From Povalibacter uvarum (GTDB lineage Bacteria > Pseudomonadota > Gammaproteobacteria > Steroidobacterales > Steroidobacteraceae): a stretch of 64,000 nt of DNA. The position numbers were made by a program, and so were the translations under genes. The notes under the pieces were generated by a model. It was not told the origin of the DNA, ran no database searches, and saw only the letters and a list, made by a program, of their open reading frames with translations. The stretch spans positions 496,001-560,000 of the forward strand of contig NZ_JACHHZ010000002.1 in NCBI RefSeq assembly GCF_014202975.1, written 5' to 3'. Positions within the stretch are counted from its first letter, which is position 1, and every line of letters starts with the position of its first letter. Of the stretch, positions 8,056 through 17,233 are shown in pieces.

Positions 8056-9054
8056 ATGCGCTGCTGGCTGCTCTTTCATCGCGAACTCGCACCCGACGTT
8101 CCAGAAGCCGCGGAAGTGATGCGCTTCCAGCAGGTCGCTGCGCGCCTCGGCATCGACCTGAAGGTGCTGCAGCCCCGCGACTTCGAACTGATCGTCGATT
8201 CGGCCGACAACTGGTCCGCGATCTATCAAGGCAAGTCTTTGCCGAAACCGGATCTGATCATTGCGCGCACCGGCAGCGAGACGAGTTACTTCACCCTCGC
8301 CGTGCTGCGTCACTTCGAGCGCCAGGGTGTCGCGATGGTGAACGGCCCGACGGCGATCGAATCGGTTGCCGATAAACTGCAGACGCTGCAGATCCTCTCG
8401 AGCGCGGGTCTGCCGATTCCGAAAACCATCCTCGGAAAATTTCCGGTCGACGTGGGTGTCGTCGAGCGCGAGCTCGGCTTCCCGGTCGTCGTGAAGACGC
8501 TCAAGGGCACGCGTGGCAACGGTGTGCTCCTGTGCAAGGACCGCGAACAGTTCGGCGATCTCGCGAACCTGCTCGACGGAGCCAGCCCGGGCGCCGACTT
8601 CATCTTCCAGCAGTACATCAAATCGAGTCACGGTCGCGACGTGCGAGTGCTCGTCGTGAACGGCAAGGCAGTGGCCGCGATGGAGCGCCGCTCGGCGGAC
8701 GGCAGCTTCAAATCGAACATTTCGCTCGGTGGCATCGGTACGTGTTTCGACCCGCCGCCCGAGATGGCAGAACTTGCGGTACGCGTGACACGGGCACTGG
8801 GACTCGATGTCGCGGGCATCGACATCCTCTTCGATACCCACGGGTATCGCATCTGCGAAGCCAATTCATCGCCGGGTTTTCAGGGCCTCGAGAAGGCGTG
8901 CGGCATCAGCGTGCCCGATGCGATTTTTGCAGGCATGCGCGAACGCCTCGGCCTGCCATCGCGACCTCGCGGCAGCTCGTGGCGTCGCTTCATCAGTTCG
9001 TTGCGTCGTTCGCTCGGCGACACGCAACATCAGGCGGATTCAGCAAATCCCTGA
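8056..9054 (+). CDS. RimK-like ATP-grasp ligase
   Basis: A 332-residue member of the RimK/GshB ATP-grasp superfamily. The N-terminal domain is the RimK type (ending in NGPTAIESVADKLQTLQIL), followed by the ATP-grasp core with PVVVKTLKGTRGNGV, FIFQQYIKSSHGRDVRVLVV, and the metal-binding end VAGIDILFDTHGYRICEANSSPGFQGLE. RimK enzymes add glutamate or other amino acids to protein or small-molecule carboxylates using ATP. The ATG behind GAGGAAA is chosen over an upstream in-frame start because RimK homology begins at it. It stands alone, so the acceptor cannot be inferred; rpsF is not nearby. The C-terminal 35 residues are basic and Ser/Arg-rich. Confidence 0.88.
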   Translation: MRCWLLFHRELAPDVPEAAEVMRFQQVAARLGIDLKVLQPRDFELIVDSADNWSAIYQGKSLPKPDLIIARTGSETSYFTLAVLRHFERQGVAMVNGPTAIESVADKLQTLQILSSAGLPIPKTILGKFPVDVGVVERELGFPVVVKTLKGTRGNGVLLCKDREQFGDLANLLDGASPGADFIFQQYIKSSHGRDVRVLVVNGKAVAAMERRSADGSFKSNISLGGIGTCFDPPPEMAELAVRVTRALGLDVAGIDILFDTHGYRICEANSSPGFQGLEKACGISVPDAIFAGMRERLGLPSRPRGSSWRRFISSLRRSLGDTQHQADSANP

Positions 9055-9197
9055 ACGTTCGACAACGCTGTCGTCACTCGCGCATCGATTTCGTGAACCA
9101 GTTGCCGCCTCTGGCGCGGCGTTAAGTGATTCCAAGTCTTGTCCGAGAAATTCCCCTCTGCTATCTGTGAGTGCGAAGGCGGAGGGAATTAGAAGGG

Positions 9198-10784
9198 ATG
9201 AAGATCCTGCATCTGGAGGACAGCGCCAGCGATGCGCTGATCATCGAGCGGCGACTGCAGAAGGACGGTGTCCAGGCCGAGTTCATTCCGGCACGGTCCC
9301 GTGAAGAATTCATCCGCGCGCTCGAGACCGGCGGCTTCGATGTCGTCATCGTCGACAACGGCCTGCCGCGTTTCGACGCACGCGAGGCGATCTCGCTCTC
9401 GAAAGCCCGGTACGCAAATCTGCCGGTCATCGTGTGTTCCGGCGCAGCCCGCGAAGCCGATGTGAATGCAAGCTTCGCAGCCGGTGCCGACGACTACGTT
9501 CTCAAGGACTACGCGTGGCAACTCACCGCGGCCTTGCGACGAACCCAGAATGCCCGCGCCCCCCAATCTGTCCACCCGAGCCGGCCTGTCGACCCGAGCC
9601 GGCAGCACGCATCCATGTCGCGGCTCATCAACGTCGTGCAGGAGCTGTCGCTCGCCCGTGGACTGGATGCGATCGTCGAGATCGTGCGTCATGCCGCGCG
9701 TGAACTGACCGGCGCCGATGGCGCAACGTTCGTGCTGCGCGACGGCGACTATTGTTTCTACGTCGATGAAGACGCGATCTCACCGCTCTGGAAGGGCCAG
9801 CGCTTTCCGTTGCAGACCTGCGTGAGCGGCTGGGCAATGCTCAACGGCAGATCGACGGTCATCCCCGACATCTTCAAGGATCCTCGCGTGCCGGTGGACG
9901 CCTACCGCCCGACCTTCGTGCGCAGCATGGTCATGGTGCCGATCCGGACGAACGCGCCGATCGGTGCGATCGGCAACTACTGGGCGACTCAACACGAATG
10001 CACGGCCGAGGAGCTGATGCTGCTCGAGGCGCTCGCGAACACGACGGCGGTCGCCATGGAAAACGTGCAGATCTACTCCGATCTCGAGCGGCAGGTCCGC
10101 ATCCGGACCAGGGAGCTGGAAGGCGCCAACCAGGAGCTCGAAGCGTTCTCGTCCGCGGTTTCGCACGATCTGCGTGCACCGCTGCGAGCGATGAACCTGG
10201 AGCTCGATCGCGCCCGCGGCGAAGACGATCCGGCGACCAGTATCGACAACCTGTTCGGACACACGCAGCGCATGAGCGACCTCATCGATGACCTGCTGAG
10301 GTTGTCGCGGATCAGCCGCGCCGAACTGGAAATGGAACCCGTCGACATCGCGGGCCTGGTGCGGGGGGCCCTCGCCCGCCTGAGCGCCGCGGACCCGGAC
10401 CGGCAGGTCGATCAGGTCATCGAACCCGCCGAGCCCGTACAGGGGGACCTGGGCCTGCTCGGGGTCCTGGTCGAAAACCTGGTGTCCAATGCCTGGAAGT
10501 ACTCCTCCCGCCAGCCACTGGCCCGGATCGAGTTCCGCTCGTTCCTGGATGAACAGGGACGACGGGTCTTCTGCGTCAGCGATAACGGCACCGGGTTCGA
10601 CGAGCGGTATGCGGATCGGCTCTTCAAGCCGTTCTCGCGTCTGCACGGGGATCAGGAATTCCCGGGTGTCGGGATCGGGCTGGCAACGGTGCAGCGCATT
10701 GTCCAGCGGCATGGGGGCGAGGTCTGGGCCCGCAGCCGGCCCGGCGTGGGGACCCAGATGTACTTCGCGCTGGGAAATGCTTAA
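9198..10784 (+). CDS. Receiver-GAF-histidine kinase
   Basis: A 528-residue soluble kinase whose receiver domain is at the N-terminus: acidic E7/D8, phospho-acceptor D53 in VIVDNGLP, K103 in VLKD. A GAF domain follows (about 140-290, with GWAMLNGRSTVIPD and SMVMVPIR), then a dimerisation/phospho-acceptor region with H323 in AVSHDLRAPLRAMN and an ATPase domain with ENLVSNAWKYS, DNGTGFD and GVGIGLATVQRIV. There are no membrane segments. This order resembles bacteriophytochrome-type or two-component relay kinases that receive a phosphate and then signal onward. The GAF lacks an obvious bilin-binding Cys context. No partner regulator is adjacent. ATG with GAAGGG upstream is chosen over a start nine codons earlier. 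Confidence 0.9.
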   Translation: MKILHLEDSASDALIIERRLQKDGVQAEFIPARSREEFIRALETGGFDVVIVDNGLPRFDAREAISLSKARYANLPVIVCSGAAREADVNASFAAGADDYVLKDYAWQLTAALRRTQNARAPQSVHPSRPVDPSRQHASMSRLINVVQELSLARGLDAIVEIVRHAARELTGADGATFVLRDGDYCFYVDEDAISPLWKGQRFPLQTCVSGWAMLNGRSTVIPDIFKDPRVPVDAYRPTFVRSMVMVPIRTNAPIGAIGNYWATQHECTAEELMLLEALANTTAVAMENVQIYSDLERQVRIRTRELEGANQELEAFSSAVSHDLRAPLRAMNLELDRARGEDDPATSIDNLFGHTQRMSDLIDDLLRLSRISRAELEMEPVDIAGLVRGALARLSAADPDRQVDQVIEPAEPVQGDLGLLGVLVENLVSNAWKYSSRQPLARIEFRSFLDEQGRRVFCVSDNGTGFDERYADRLFKPFSRLHGDQEFPGVGIGLATVQRIVQRHGGEVWARSRPGVGTQMYFALGNA

Positions 10785-10997
10785 GGGAAAGGCCTGAAAT
10801 TTCCGGCCGTTGCCCGTCCGCCGCCGGCCCCGTGGCGTTGACCATTACACGTCGAATACAGCTTTTATCCGGCCGCATCGGGTACGATTGCGCCGCCCGA
10901 CTGCGCGCGAAGAATATCTTCGACCGAGCCACGTAAGCCGCGGCAAAGACTCGGGCCGCGCAATGGGCGCGCGCCCACGCTATTGAAGGAAGAGCCT

Positions 10998-12629
10998 GTG
11001 CATTACTCGACCGGTGCGCGCCGCGTTGCGTGCGTCGCATTGCTGTTGTCCCTCGCCGCTTGTTCCAGCGGCGGCGGCAGCGACAGCGAAACCTCCCGAC
11101 AGATCGATCTCTCCACCAGTTCGCTGACGTTCAGCGCAGCGTCTCCGGCTGCCGCGGCCCCCGCGGCCCAGACGATTACCGCGACCTTCTCCGAAGGGGT
11201 CGTGAACGTCTCGGTCCTTCATACGGGCAACGGCATCGCGGACGTGGTGACAACCGTCAACGGCACGACGGCGCAAATCGTCGTTACGCCCGCTGCACCC
11301 TCGACCATCGGCGCGGGCTCGTACTCCGGCACGGTCGCCGTTACCGCTTACTTCTGCGCCGACTCGGCGTGCAGCCGTCTGCAAGCCGGTGGTTCGCGCA
11401 CAGCGACGGTGAAGTATCAGGTTTCTCCCGTCATCGACTACGTCGCCCCGAACGTCGCTACGGCGGGTGTTTCGGCGACTGCAATCATCCGGGGCATCGG
11501 CTTCAGCGGCTTCCCCATCTCGGGCGTGAGGTTCGGCGGTACCGCCGCAACCTCGATGCTCTACATCAGCGACACTGAGGTCAGAGCGGTCTATCCGGCG
11601 CTCGCGGCAGGGAGCTACCCCGTTTCGCTGGATATCCCCGACCATCAGGGTGCGATCACGAGCACAGCGACACTCATTGCAGTCGACCCGGTCACGCGCG
11701 CGGCACAGACGCTCGCCTGGCCCGCAGGCGTCGGCGTCGTGAAGTCCCTTCGGCACGATGCGCAGCGCGATGCGTTGCTCGTCGCCACGGATATCAGCGG
11801 TGGCACGATCGTCCGCTATCCCTACGCCGGTGGCGCATGGGGCGCGCCGACGACAGCTGTTGTCACCAATCTGCAGGGTCTGTCTCTGACCGTCGATGCT
11901 GCGCAACTGCTGGCAGTGGCGAATACGCAGGTCGTGTCGGTCGATCCGGAGACTCTGGCTCGCGGCACGGCTATCGAAGCGCCGGCGCTCCCGACCAACA
12001 GCTTCCTGAAAAGCATCGAAGTCGCCAATACCAACCTCGCGCTGATCACGACCGGCATCGCCGAGAGCAAGGGGACGGAGCTGTACACGCTCGTCGTGCG
12101 AACCAACGCCATCACCAAGCTCGCGGCGAATTTCAACAACGGAACACTCGGAACGTCCGCCGATCGGTCGGTGATCAACCTGGTTCAGGGTGATCCGTCG
12201 CTCACGACCGCACCTGCCGTGGTTGCGTTCGCGGCGGGCAACGGGGGCATCTCGAACACAGGTATCGCCATCAATCAGAACACCATCGGGCCGGCGCTCG
12301 ACAGGGAGGCGACACGACTCGTCCTCAATGGCTTGAACGTCTATGGCGCCAACTACGCGTTGTTGGGCAAGTTGCCGACGACGACGCTTGCGGTCGCACT
12401 GCGGCCGGACGGTAAGCGTGCCTTCACCTACGACAGCGCTGCGGGCGCGCTGCTCGTCTTCGACACCTCCACAACGAAGAATGGTGAAGCACTGCCGCAA
12501 GTGGGTGCCGCAGTACCGCTCGCTGGAGCACCCGGAGCGGGACCTAAGATGATCATCAGCGCGGACGGCCGCACGCTCTTCCTCGCGGGCGCGACCCAGC
12601 TCGTCGTTCAACCGACCCCGGATCAATAA
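10998..12629 (+). CDS. Lipoprotein with BACON-like, IPT/TIG and propeller-like regions
   Basis: A 543-residue lipoprotein. The signal ends in LSLAAC with the lipidated Cys at 22, followed by a Ser/Gly linker. Residues about 35-135 look like a BACON-type all-beta domain (LSTSSLTFSA start). Residues about 140-220 look like an IPT/TIG domain (VIDYVAPNVATAGVSATAIIRGIGF). The remainder contains repeated short strands with DAQRDALLVAT and LRPDGKRAFTYD, suggesting a beta-propeller of WD/YVTN type. The start is a GTG behind AAGGAAGAG; a TTG five codons upstream overlaps that ribosome site and is less likely. It is followed 10 nt later by a barrel protein, so the pair may form one cell-surface unit. 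Function unknown. Confidence 0.85.
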   Translation: MHYSTGARRVACVALLLSLAACSSGGGSDSETSRQIDLSTSSLTFSAASPAAAAPAAQTITATFSEGVVNVSVLHTGNGIADVVTTVNGTTAQIVVTPAAPSTIGAGSYSGTVAVTAYFCADSACSRLQAGGSRTATVKYQVSPVIDYVAPNVATAGVSATAIIRGIGFSGFPISGVRFGGTAATSMLYISDTEVRAVYPALAAGSYPVSLDIPDHQGAITSTATLIAVDPVTRAAQTLAWPAGVGVVKSLRHDAQRDALLVATDISGGTIVRYPYAGGAWGAPTTAVVTNLQGLSLTVDAAQLLAVANTQVVSVDPETLARGTAIEAPALPTNSFLKSIEVANTNLALITTGIAESKGTELYTLVVRTNAITKLAANFNNGTLGTSADRSVINLVQGDPSLTTAPAVVAFAAGNGGISNTGIAINQNTIGPALDREATRLVLNGLNVYGANYALLGKLPTTTLAVALRPDGKRAFTYDSAAGALLVFDTSTTKNGEALPQVGAAVPLAGAPGAGPKMIISADGRTLFLAGATQLVVQPTPDQ

Positions 12630-12639
12630 GGCAGCCTTC

Positions 12640-13443
12640 ATGAGAATCCTCATTCGCACTTCTGCCGCTGCCGTGGCAACCCTGCTGCTCGGCGGCACCG
12701 CATGGGCGGCCGATGATCGTGCGGTCGACTCGATGCATTTCGAATTCGACTTCTCCAGCATCAACAGCGACACGAAGGACAGCACCTCGGCGGGAACGCT
12801 GGGTGCGGATCTGATCGGCACTTTTCCGATCGGCTCCTACTTCGGCGCATCGCTCGCCGGCCACTACGCCAAGTCGACCGTTCGCACGCGTGACATCCTG
12901 GAAGACGAAACCGGCGAGCTGCCCGGCAGCAAGCCCTCGTGCAACTTCGACAGCTACGGCGGCGAAGCTGCGCTGTTCTTCCGGCTGCCGAAGTACGGCC
13001 GGATCGGGGGCGCCTATGCCAGCGGCACTCTCTCGCCGGATTGCGACGGCGATTCGTCGTTTCCCGTCACCGACAAGGACAAACTCGGCACGGACAGCTA
13101 CCGCTACTTCGCCGAAGCGTACCTCTGGGACTTCACGGTCGGCGGCTCCTTCACGACCACGAAGCTCGAGGACGCGTCGGAATTCGAGACCACGGAGCTG
13201 CGCGCGAGCTGGTATCCGATCGACAGCCTGAAGATCGAACTGTCCGGCAACGATCTCTACGACGAGAACACGTACGCCATCCTTCTCGAACACCAGCCCG
13301 AAATGCTGGGCGATGGCTTCAGCGTCCAGCTCGGCTATTCGACGACGGACGAAGATCCGAAGACCAATACGTTCCGGATCGGGCTGTCCTACTTCTTCGG
13401 CGCCAAGGTGCCGCTGAAGATTCGCGATCGGCAGTTCCGCTGA
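12640..13443 (+). CDS. Outer-membrane beta-barrel protein
   Basis: A 267-residue protein with a Sec signal (cleavage after AWA, near residue 23) and alternating amphipathic strands typical of small barrels, such as VDSMHFEFDFSSIN, SYFGASLAGHYAKS, EAALFFRLPKYGRIGGAY and FSVQLGYSTT. It ends with FRIGLSYFF, although a further 15 residues follow, so the C-terminal Phe signature is internal rather than terminal. The acidic loops and one Cys pair (SCNFD and PDCDGD) may bind metal or form a disulfide. It is 10 nt downstream of the lipoprotein and likely co-transcribed. I do not recognise a characterised homologue. Confidence 0.75.
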   Translation: MRILIRTSAAAVATLLLGGTAWAADDRAVDSMHFEFDFSSINSDTKDSTSAGTLGADLIGTFPIGSYFGASLAGHYAKSTVRTRDILEDETGELPGSKPSCNFDSYGGEAALFFRLPKYGRIGGAYASGTLSPDCDGDSSFPVTDKDKLGTDSYRYFAEAYLWDFTVGGSFTTTKLEDASEFETTELRASWYPIDSLKIELSGNDLYDENTYAILLEHQPEMLGDGFSVQLGYSTTDEDPKTNTFRIGLSYFFGAKVPLKIRDRQFR

Positions 13444-13462
13444 CGGTTGACGGGAGGAATTC

Positions 13463-13858
13463 ATGAGCCGCAATGCCATCAACGCGCCCGGTGCCGCTGT
13501 CGTCGGCCCGTACTCGCACGCTGTAGAAGCCGCGGGCCTCGTGTTCTTCTCCGGCCAGACGCCGCTCGATCCGGCAACCGGAAAACTCGTGACCGGTTCG
13601 ATCGGCGAACAGACCGCGCAATGCTTCCGGAATCTCTTCAGCGTCCTCGATGCCGCCGGCCTCACGCCCGCGGACGTCGTGAACGTGCAGGTCTACCTCA
13701 CCGACATGAAGGACTTCGCGGCAATGAACGAAGTCTATGCAACGCAGTTCGCCAAGCCGTACCCCGCGCGAACGACGATCGGAGTCGCGAGCCTCCCGCT
13801 GGGAGCGCAGGTAGAGATTGGAATGACGGCGCGCACGCGAGGGGCGTACGCGGTTTGA
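13463..13858 (+). CDS. RidA/YjgF family enamine deaminase
   Basis: A 131-residue RidA-family protein of normal length. The family hydrolyses reactive enamine/imine intermediates from pyridoxal-phosphate enzymes and works as a trimer in the cytosol. Visible signatures are GPYSHAVEAAGLVFFSGQTPLDP, FRNLFSVLDAAGLTPADVV and PYPARTTIGVASLPLGAQVEI; the Arg in PARTT corresponds to the active-site Arg that defines the deaminase-competent subgroup. GGGAGG precedes the ATG. It sits 19 nt after the barrel gene and converges with DUF885. A threonine-synthase-like PLP enzyme lies about 2 kb away, but the link is only suggestive. Confidence 0.93.
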   Translation: MSRNAINAPGAAVVGPYSHAVEAAGLVFFSGQTPLDPATGKLVTGSIGEQTAQCFRNLFSVLDAAGLTPADVVNVQVYLTDMKDFAAMNEVYATQFAKPYPARTTIGVASLPLGAQVEIGMTARTRGAYAV

Positions 13859-13874
13859 AGAAGCTCATGCCCGC

Positions 13875-15653
13875 TTACTTGTTCGCCGCAATCCACCTGT
13901 CAATCTTCGCCTCCAGCACTCCCATCGGCAGTGCCCCGTCTCTCAGCACTTCCGTGTGGAACTGCTTGATGTCGAACTTGCCGCCGAGCGCTTTTTCGGC
14001 TTTCACGCGCATCTGACGAATCCGGATCTGGCCGATCTTGTAGCCGAGGGCCTGCGCCGGGTTCGCGATATAGCGTTCCACTTCTGCTTCGACGTCGCTC
14101 TTCGCCATCGATGAGTTGTCGAGCATGTATTGAATCGCTTTCTCGCGTGTCCAGCCCCGGGTGTGCAGGCCGGTATCGACGACGAGGCGCAGCGCACGAA
14201 GCATTTCATCGCTCAGGCGTCCGTAGTACTGATACGGATCGGTGAACAATCCCATCTCCTTGCCGATCGATTCCGCGTACAGCGCCCAGCCTTCGACGTA
14301 GGCCGTGTAGTTGCCGCCGAAGCGGCGGAAGCGCGGCAGCTCGGTGAGCTCCTGCTGAATCGAGATCTGGAAGTGATGACCCGGCGCGGCCTCGTGCAGC
14401 GACAACGTCTCCATGCCGAATTTCGGCTGCGCTTTCAGGTTGAAAGTGTTGACGTAGAAAATGCCCGGGCGCGATCCGTCGGCCGACGGCTGCTGATAGG
14501 AACCGCCGGCGGCGGATTCCGCGCGGAATGCTTCGACGGCCCGCACTTCGTAGTCCGCCTTCGGGAACAGCGAGAAGTACTTCGGCAGGACCGCGTCGAT
14601 GCGGCGCTTCACGTCCTGGTAGCCCGCGATCAGATCGTCAGCCTTCGTGTAGTAGAACTTCGGATCGTCCTGCAGATACCGGAAGAACGCATTCAGGTCG
14701 CCCTTGAAGCCCACTTGCGTCTTCACCTGTTCCATCTCCGCGAGAATGCGCGCGACTTCCTTCAACCCGAGATCATGGATCTCATCGGGCGTCATCTCGG
14801 TCGTGGTGCTGTTCTTCACAAGGAAAGCGTACCAAGCCGGGCCATCGGGCAATGCGGTCCACGCAACCGTCGCGCGCGTCTTCGGCAGGTATTCGTCGCG
14901 AACGAAATCGTGCAGGCGCCGGTATGACGGATTGATCTTGCTCACGACCGCGTCCCGATACGCCTTCTCGAGTCGAGTGCGATCGGCCGCGGCGAAGCCA
15001 TCGGGGAACTGCGTCACGGGCGTATAAAAGATGCTCTTCAGCGGATCCTCCGCGATCAGCGCCGCGAGCTGCTTCTGAACGTTCTGCATGACCACGCGCG
15101 GCTGCACCACGTTGCGTCTGATGCCTTCGCGCATATTGACGACAGCCTGATCGGACCAGGTGATGTAGTCGTTCATGCGCGCCAGAAACTGATCGTAGTC
15201 CTCGACCGTCTTGAACGGCTGCGCGCTGGTGGCCGACGCCAGCACCGGCATCAGCGTCGGGATGCTGAACATCTGATCGATCGGCAGCAGCTCCCCGGGA
15301 AACTTCGCGCTTTCGATCGACACCCGGCGTTCGTGCACGAAGATCTCCCAGCTCAGCCGATCTTCCGGCGACAACTTCTTGGGGTCGTACTTGAGCGCCG
15401 CATCGAGATAGCTGCGATCGACCTCGAGCGCCATGCGGATGAATTCCGGCGAGATGCTGTTCGTCAGCTTGTCGTCGTACCGGTCGTCACCGATGAACGT
15501 GGCCTGCAACGGCGACAGCTCCAGCGACTTCTCGAAGTAGTCGTCGAAGAGCTTGTTCAGTTCGGGCGATGCACCGGGCGCCGCGGCTTGAGCGAGCGAG
15601 AGCCCGGCGACTGCCAGCACCAGAGCGAACGTCGATTGGCGGAGAGCGCGCAT
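13875..15653 (-). CDS. DUF885 family exported metallo-hydrolase
   Basis: A 592-residue DUF885 protein with a Sec signal (LVLAVAGLSLAQAAA). The zinc-site motif HEAAPGHH is at residues 420-427 (H420, E421, H426), followed by YVEGWALYAE, which carries the downstream Glu. Members resemble M3-like peptidases with a long helical body. The start is the ATG 5 nt after GAGGTT. Upstream in-frame codons would read through the 7-bp tandem repeat and give a nonsense His-Cys-Ser-Leu-Leu-Ile-Ala repeat, so they are not used. The gene is monocistronic; its 5' region carries the eight-copy heptamer array, which could affect its expression. Confidence 0.92.
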   Translation of the reverse strand: MRALRQSTFALVLAVAGLSLAQAAAPGASPELNKLFDDYFEKSLELSPLQATFIGDDRYDDKLTNSISPEFIRMALEVDRSYLDAALKYDPKKLSPEDRLSWEIFVHERRVSIESAKFPGELLPIDQMFSIPTLMPVLASATSAQPFKTVEDYDQFLARMNDYITWSDQAVVNMREGIRRNVVQPRVVMQNVQKQLAALIAEDPLKSIFYTPVTQFPDGFAAADRTRLEKAYRDAVVSKINPSYRRLHDFVRDEYLPKTRATVAWTALPDGPAWYAFLVKNSTTTEMTPDEIHDLGLKEVARILAEMEQVKTQVGFKGDLNAFFRYLQDDPKFYYTKADDLIAGYQDVKRRIDAVLPKYFSLFPKADYEVRAVEAFRAESAAGGSYQQPSADGSRPGIFYVNTFNLKAQPKFGMETLSLHEAAPGHHFQISIQQELTELPRFRRFGGNYTAYVEGWALYAESIGKEMGLFTDPYQYYGRLSDEMLRALRLVVDTGLHTRGWTREKAIQYMLDNSSMAKSDVEAEVERYIANPAQALGYKIGQIRIRQMRVKAEKALGGKFDIKQFHTEVLRDGALPMGVLEAKIDRWIAANK

Positions 15654-15674
15654 AGAACCTCGAAGGGCAACAGA

Positions 15675-15730
15675 CAATGAGCAATGAGCAATGAGCAATG
15701 AGCAATGAGCAATGAGCAATGAGCAATGAG
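15675..15730. repeat. Heptamer tandem array (CAATGAG)x8
   Basis: Eight perfect consecutive copies of CAATGAG, with a partial CAA after them. The array ends 22 bp from the DUF885 start codon on its upstream side, so it lies in that gene's 5' leader or promoter. Perfect short-unit arrays of this length change copy number easily. Confidence 0.95.
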
Positions 15731-15839
15731 CAAGAGTGCTTGCTGGGGCGAGCTGATGCAACCGGCGGCTGAACCGGCTGCGATCAGACGCGCGTCCGAT
15801 GCGACGGTTGTCGCGGGAGTCCTGGGGTTACTTGTGGCT

Positions 15840-15905
15840 GTCACTCCCGCGAAAGCGGGAGTCCATGCCTCGATGCAGATGGATTCCCGCGTGCGCGGGA
15901 ATGAC
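15840..15905. repeat. REP-like double hairpin, copy 1
   Basis: Two adjacent hairpins: ACTCCCGC-GAAA-GCGGGAGT and ATTCCCGC-GTGC-GCGGGAAT, separated by 20 nt. A near-identical element occurs at 52862-52928. It sits between divergent-side DUF885 and the 3' end of the threonine-synthase-like gene. This GTCATTCCCGCGNNAGCGGGAATCC theme is common between genes in many Proteobacteria. Confidence 0.9.
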
Positions 15906-15918
15906 GACCGGCTCCCCC

Positions 15919-17058
15919 TCACCGATACTTCAGCCCTGTCCCGGTATTGAAGATCACCACGCGATCGCTCGGGCCGATGAATTTTCTGTCACGCAACTGG
16001 CGCAGCGCCGCCCACGCGGCCCCACCCTCCGGACACACATCGATCCCCGACTTCGCCGCGAGTTCCGCTGTCGCGGACGCGATGTTGGCCTCATCGATGG
16101 CGATCGCAGTTCCGCCTGTCTCGCGCAGTGCGCGCACACAGAGGAAACCGCCCAGCGGCGATGGCACTCGCAAACCGTAGGCTTTCGTCTGCGCATTCGG
16201 CCAGGGTTCGGTCTTCTCGTTGCCCTCGTCGAACGCTTTGACGACGGGAGCGCAGCCGGCCGCCTGGACGGACACGAATCGCGGACGTCGATCCTGGTCG
16301 ATCCAACCGAGCGCCGCCATTTCATTGAAGGCTTTCCACATGCCGATCAGGCCCGTGCCTCCGCCGGTCGGATACAGGATGACGTCAGGCACCTCGCCTT
16401 CGAACTGCTCGACGAGCTCGTACGCCATCGTCTTCTTGCCTTCGATGCGATAAGGCTCGCGCAGCGTCGATGCATCGAACGTGTCTTTCGGGCCGTGTTC
16501 GCGCAGGAATTTTCCAGCGTCGGCGATCGTTCCCTTCACGCGATGAATCGTCGCGCCATACAGCTCGCATTCGTCGAAGAAAGGCTTGGGCGTGTCGATC
16601 GGCATCGCAACAGTCACCGGAAGTCCCGCCCGCGCACCGTAGGCAGCCAGCGCGCCCGCCGCGTTTCCAGCGGAAGGCGCCGACAGTGCGCGAGCGCCGA
16701 GATGCTTCGCCATCGAAACCGCCAGAGCCATGCCGCGCGCCTTGAAGGAGCCGGTCGGGTTGCGCGCCTCGTCCTTCACCCACACGTTCGGCTCGACCGC
16801 GAGCAGAGGCGTATAGCCTTCGGCGAGCGTCGTCTCGTCTCCCTCGATCAGCGGCAGTACTTCGCGATAGCGCCACAGCGTCGGCACGCGCCCGACGACA
16901 TCACTGCGCTTCCAGCGGATCGATGCCAGGTCGTAGTCGACACGCAGCGGCATGCCGCATTGCCGGCAGACGGTGAGCAGCGTGCGTGGATCGTGGGGAG
17001 TCTCGCAGGCGAAACAACGGACGCCCGAGAAGAAGGGGGACAGACGTATTGCACTCAT
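15919..17058 (-). CDS. Threonine-synthase-like PLP enzyme
   Basis: A 379-residue fold-type II pyridoxal-phosphate enzyme. The N-terminus carries a zinc-ribbon pair (C15, C18, C31, C34). The PLP lysine is K106 in NPTGSFKARGM, followed by APSAGNAAGALAAYG and the phosphate-binding loop PTGGGTGLIGMW. Threonine synthases convert O-phosphohomoserine to threonine; the zinc-ribbon class is the common bacterial/archaeal short form. Distant members of the same fold (diaminopropionate lyase and others) are possible. The gene appears alone, with no hom or thrB beside it, so the assignment to threonine synthesis is by family only. Confidence 0.85.
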   Translation of the reverse strand: MSAIRLSPFFSGVRCFACETPHDPRTLLTVCRQCGMPLRVDYDLASIRWKRSDVVGRVPTLWRYREVLPLIEGDETTLAEGYTPLLAVEPNVWVKDEARNPTGSFKARGMALAVSMAKHLGARALSAPSAGNAAGALAAYGARAGLPVTVAMPIDTPKPFFDECELYGATIHRVKGTIADAGKFLREHGPKDTFDASTLREPYRIEGKKTMAYELVEQFEGEVPDVILYPTGGGTGLIGMWKAFNEMAALGWIDQDRRPRFVSVQAAGCAPVVKAFDEGNEKTEPWPNAQTKAYGLRVPSPLGGFLCVRALRETGGTAIAIDEANIASATAELAAKSGIDVCPEGGAAWAALRQLRDRKFIGPSDRVVIFNTGTGLKYR

Positions 17059-17233
17059 GATTGCGGACTCGCTGCCGTCGATCGCCCGCTCGGGGCGCCG
17101 TAATTCGAGGCGTGCAATGTGCCCATGCGGGCCCGGCTGCGCAACTGGGTCACATTCGGGTCATGCGTGGAGAAATGTACGCAGAGACGCTGCGCTCTCG
17201 TTATTCCTTCGGACAGCAGCTACTGTTCAGCCT

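Noticed and set aside
7786-8841. A 351-codon minus-strand frame
   Set aside because: Antisense to the RimK-like gene and spans the promoter gap; no motif.
10980-12821. A 613-codon open frame on the minus strand
   Set aside because: It mirrors the lipoprotein and the start of the barrel gene, is rich in Arg, Gly, Asp and has no recognisable domain; the plus-strand frame has lipobox and folded domains.
15654-15761. N-terminal extension of DUF885 through the heptamer array
   Set aside because: It would translate the tandem repeat into a His-Cys-Ser-Leu-Leu-Ile-Ala repeat; the internal ATG has a ribosome site and a signal peptide.
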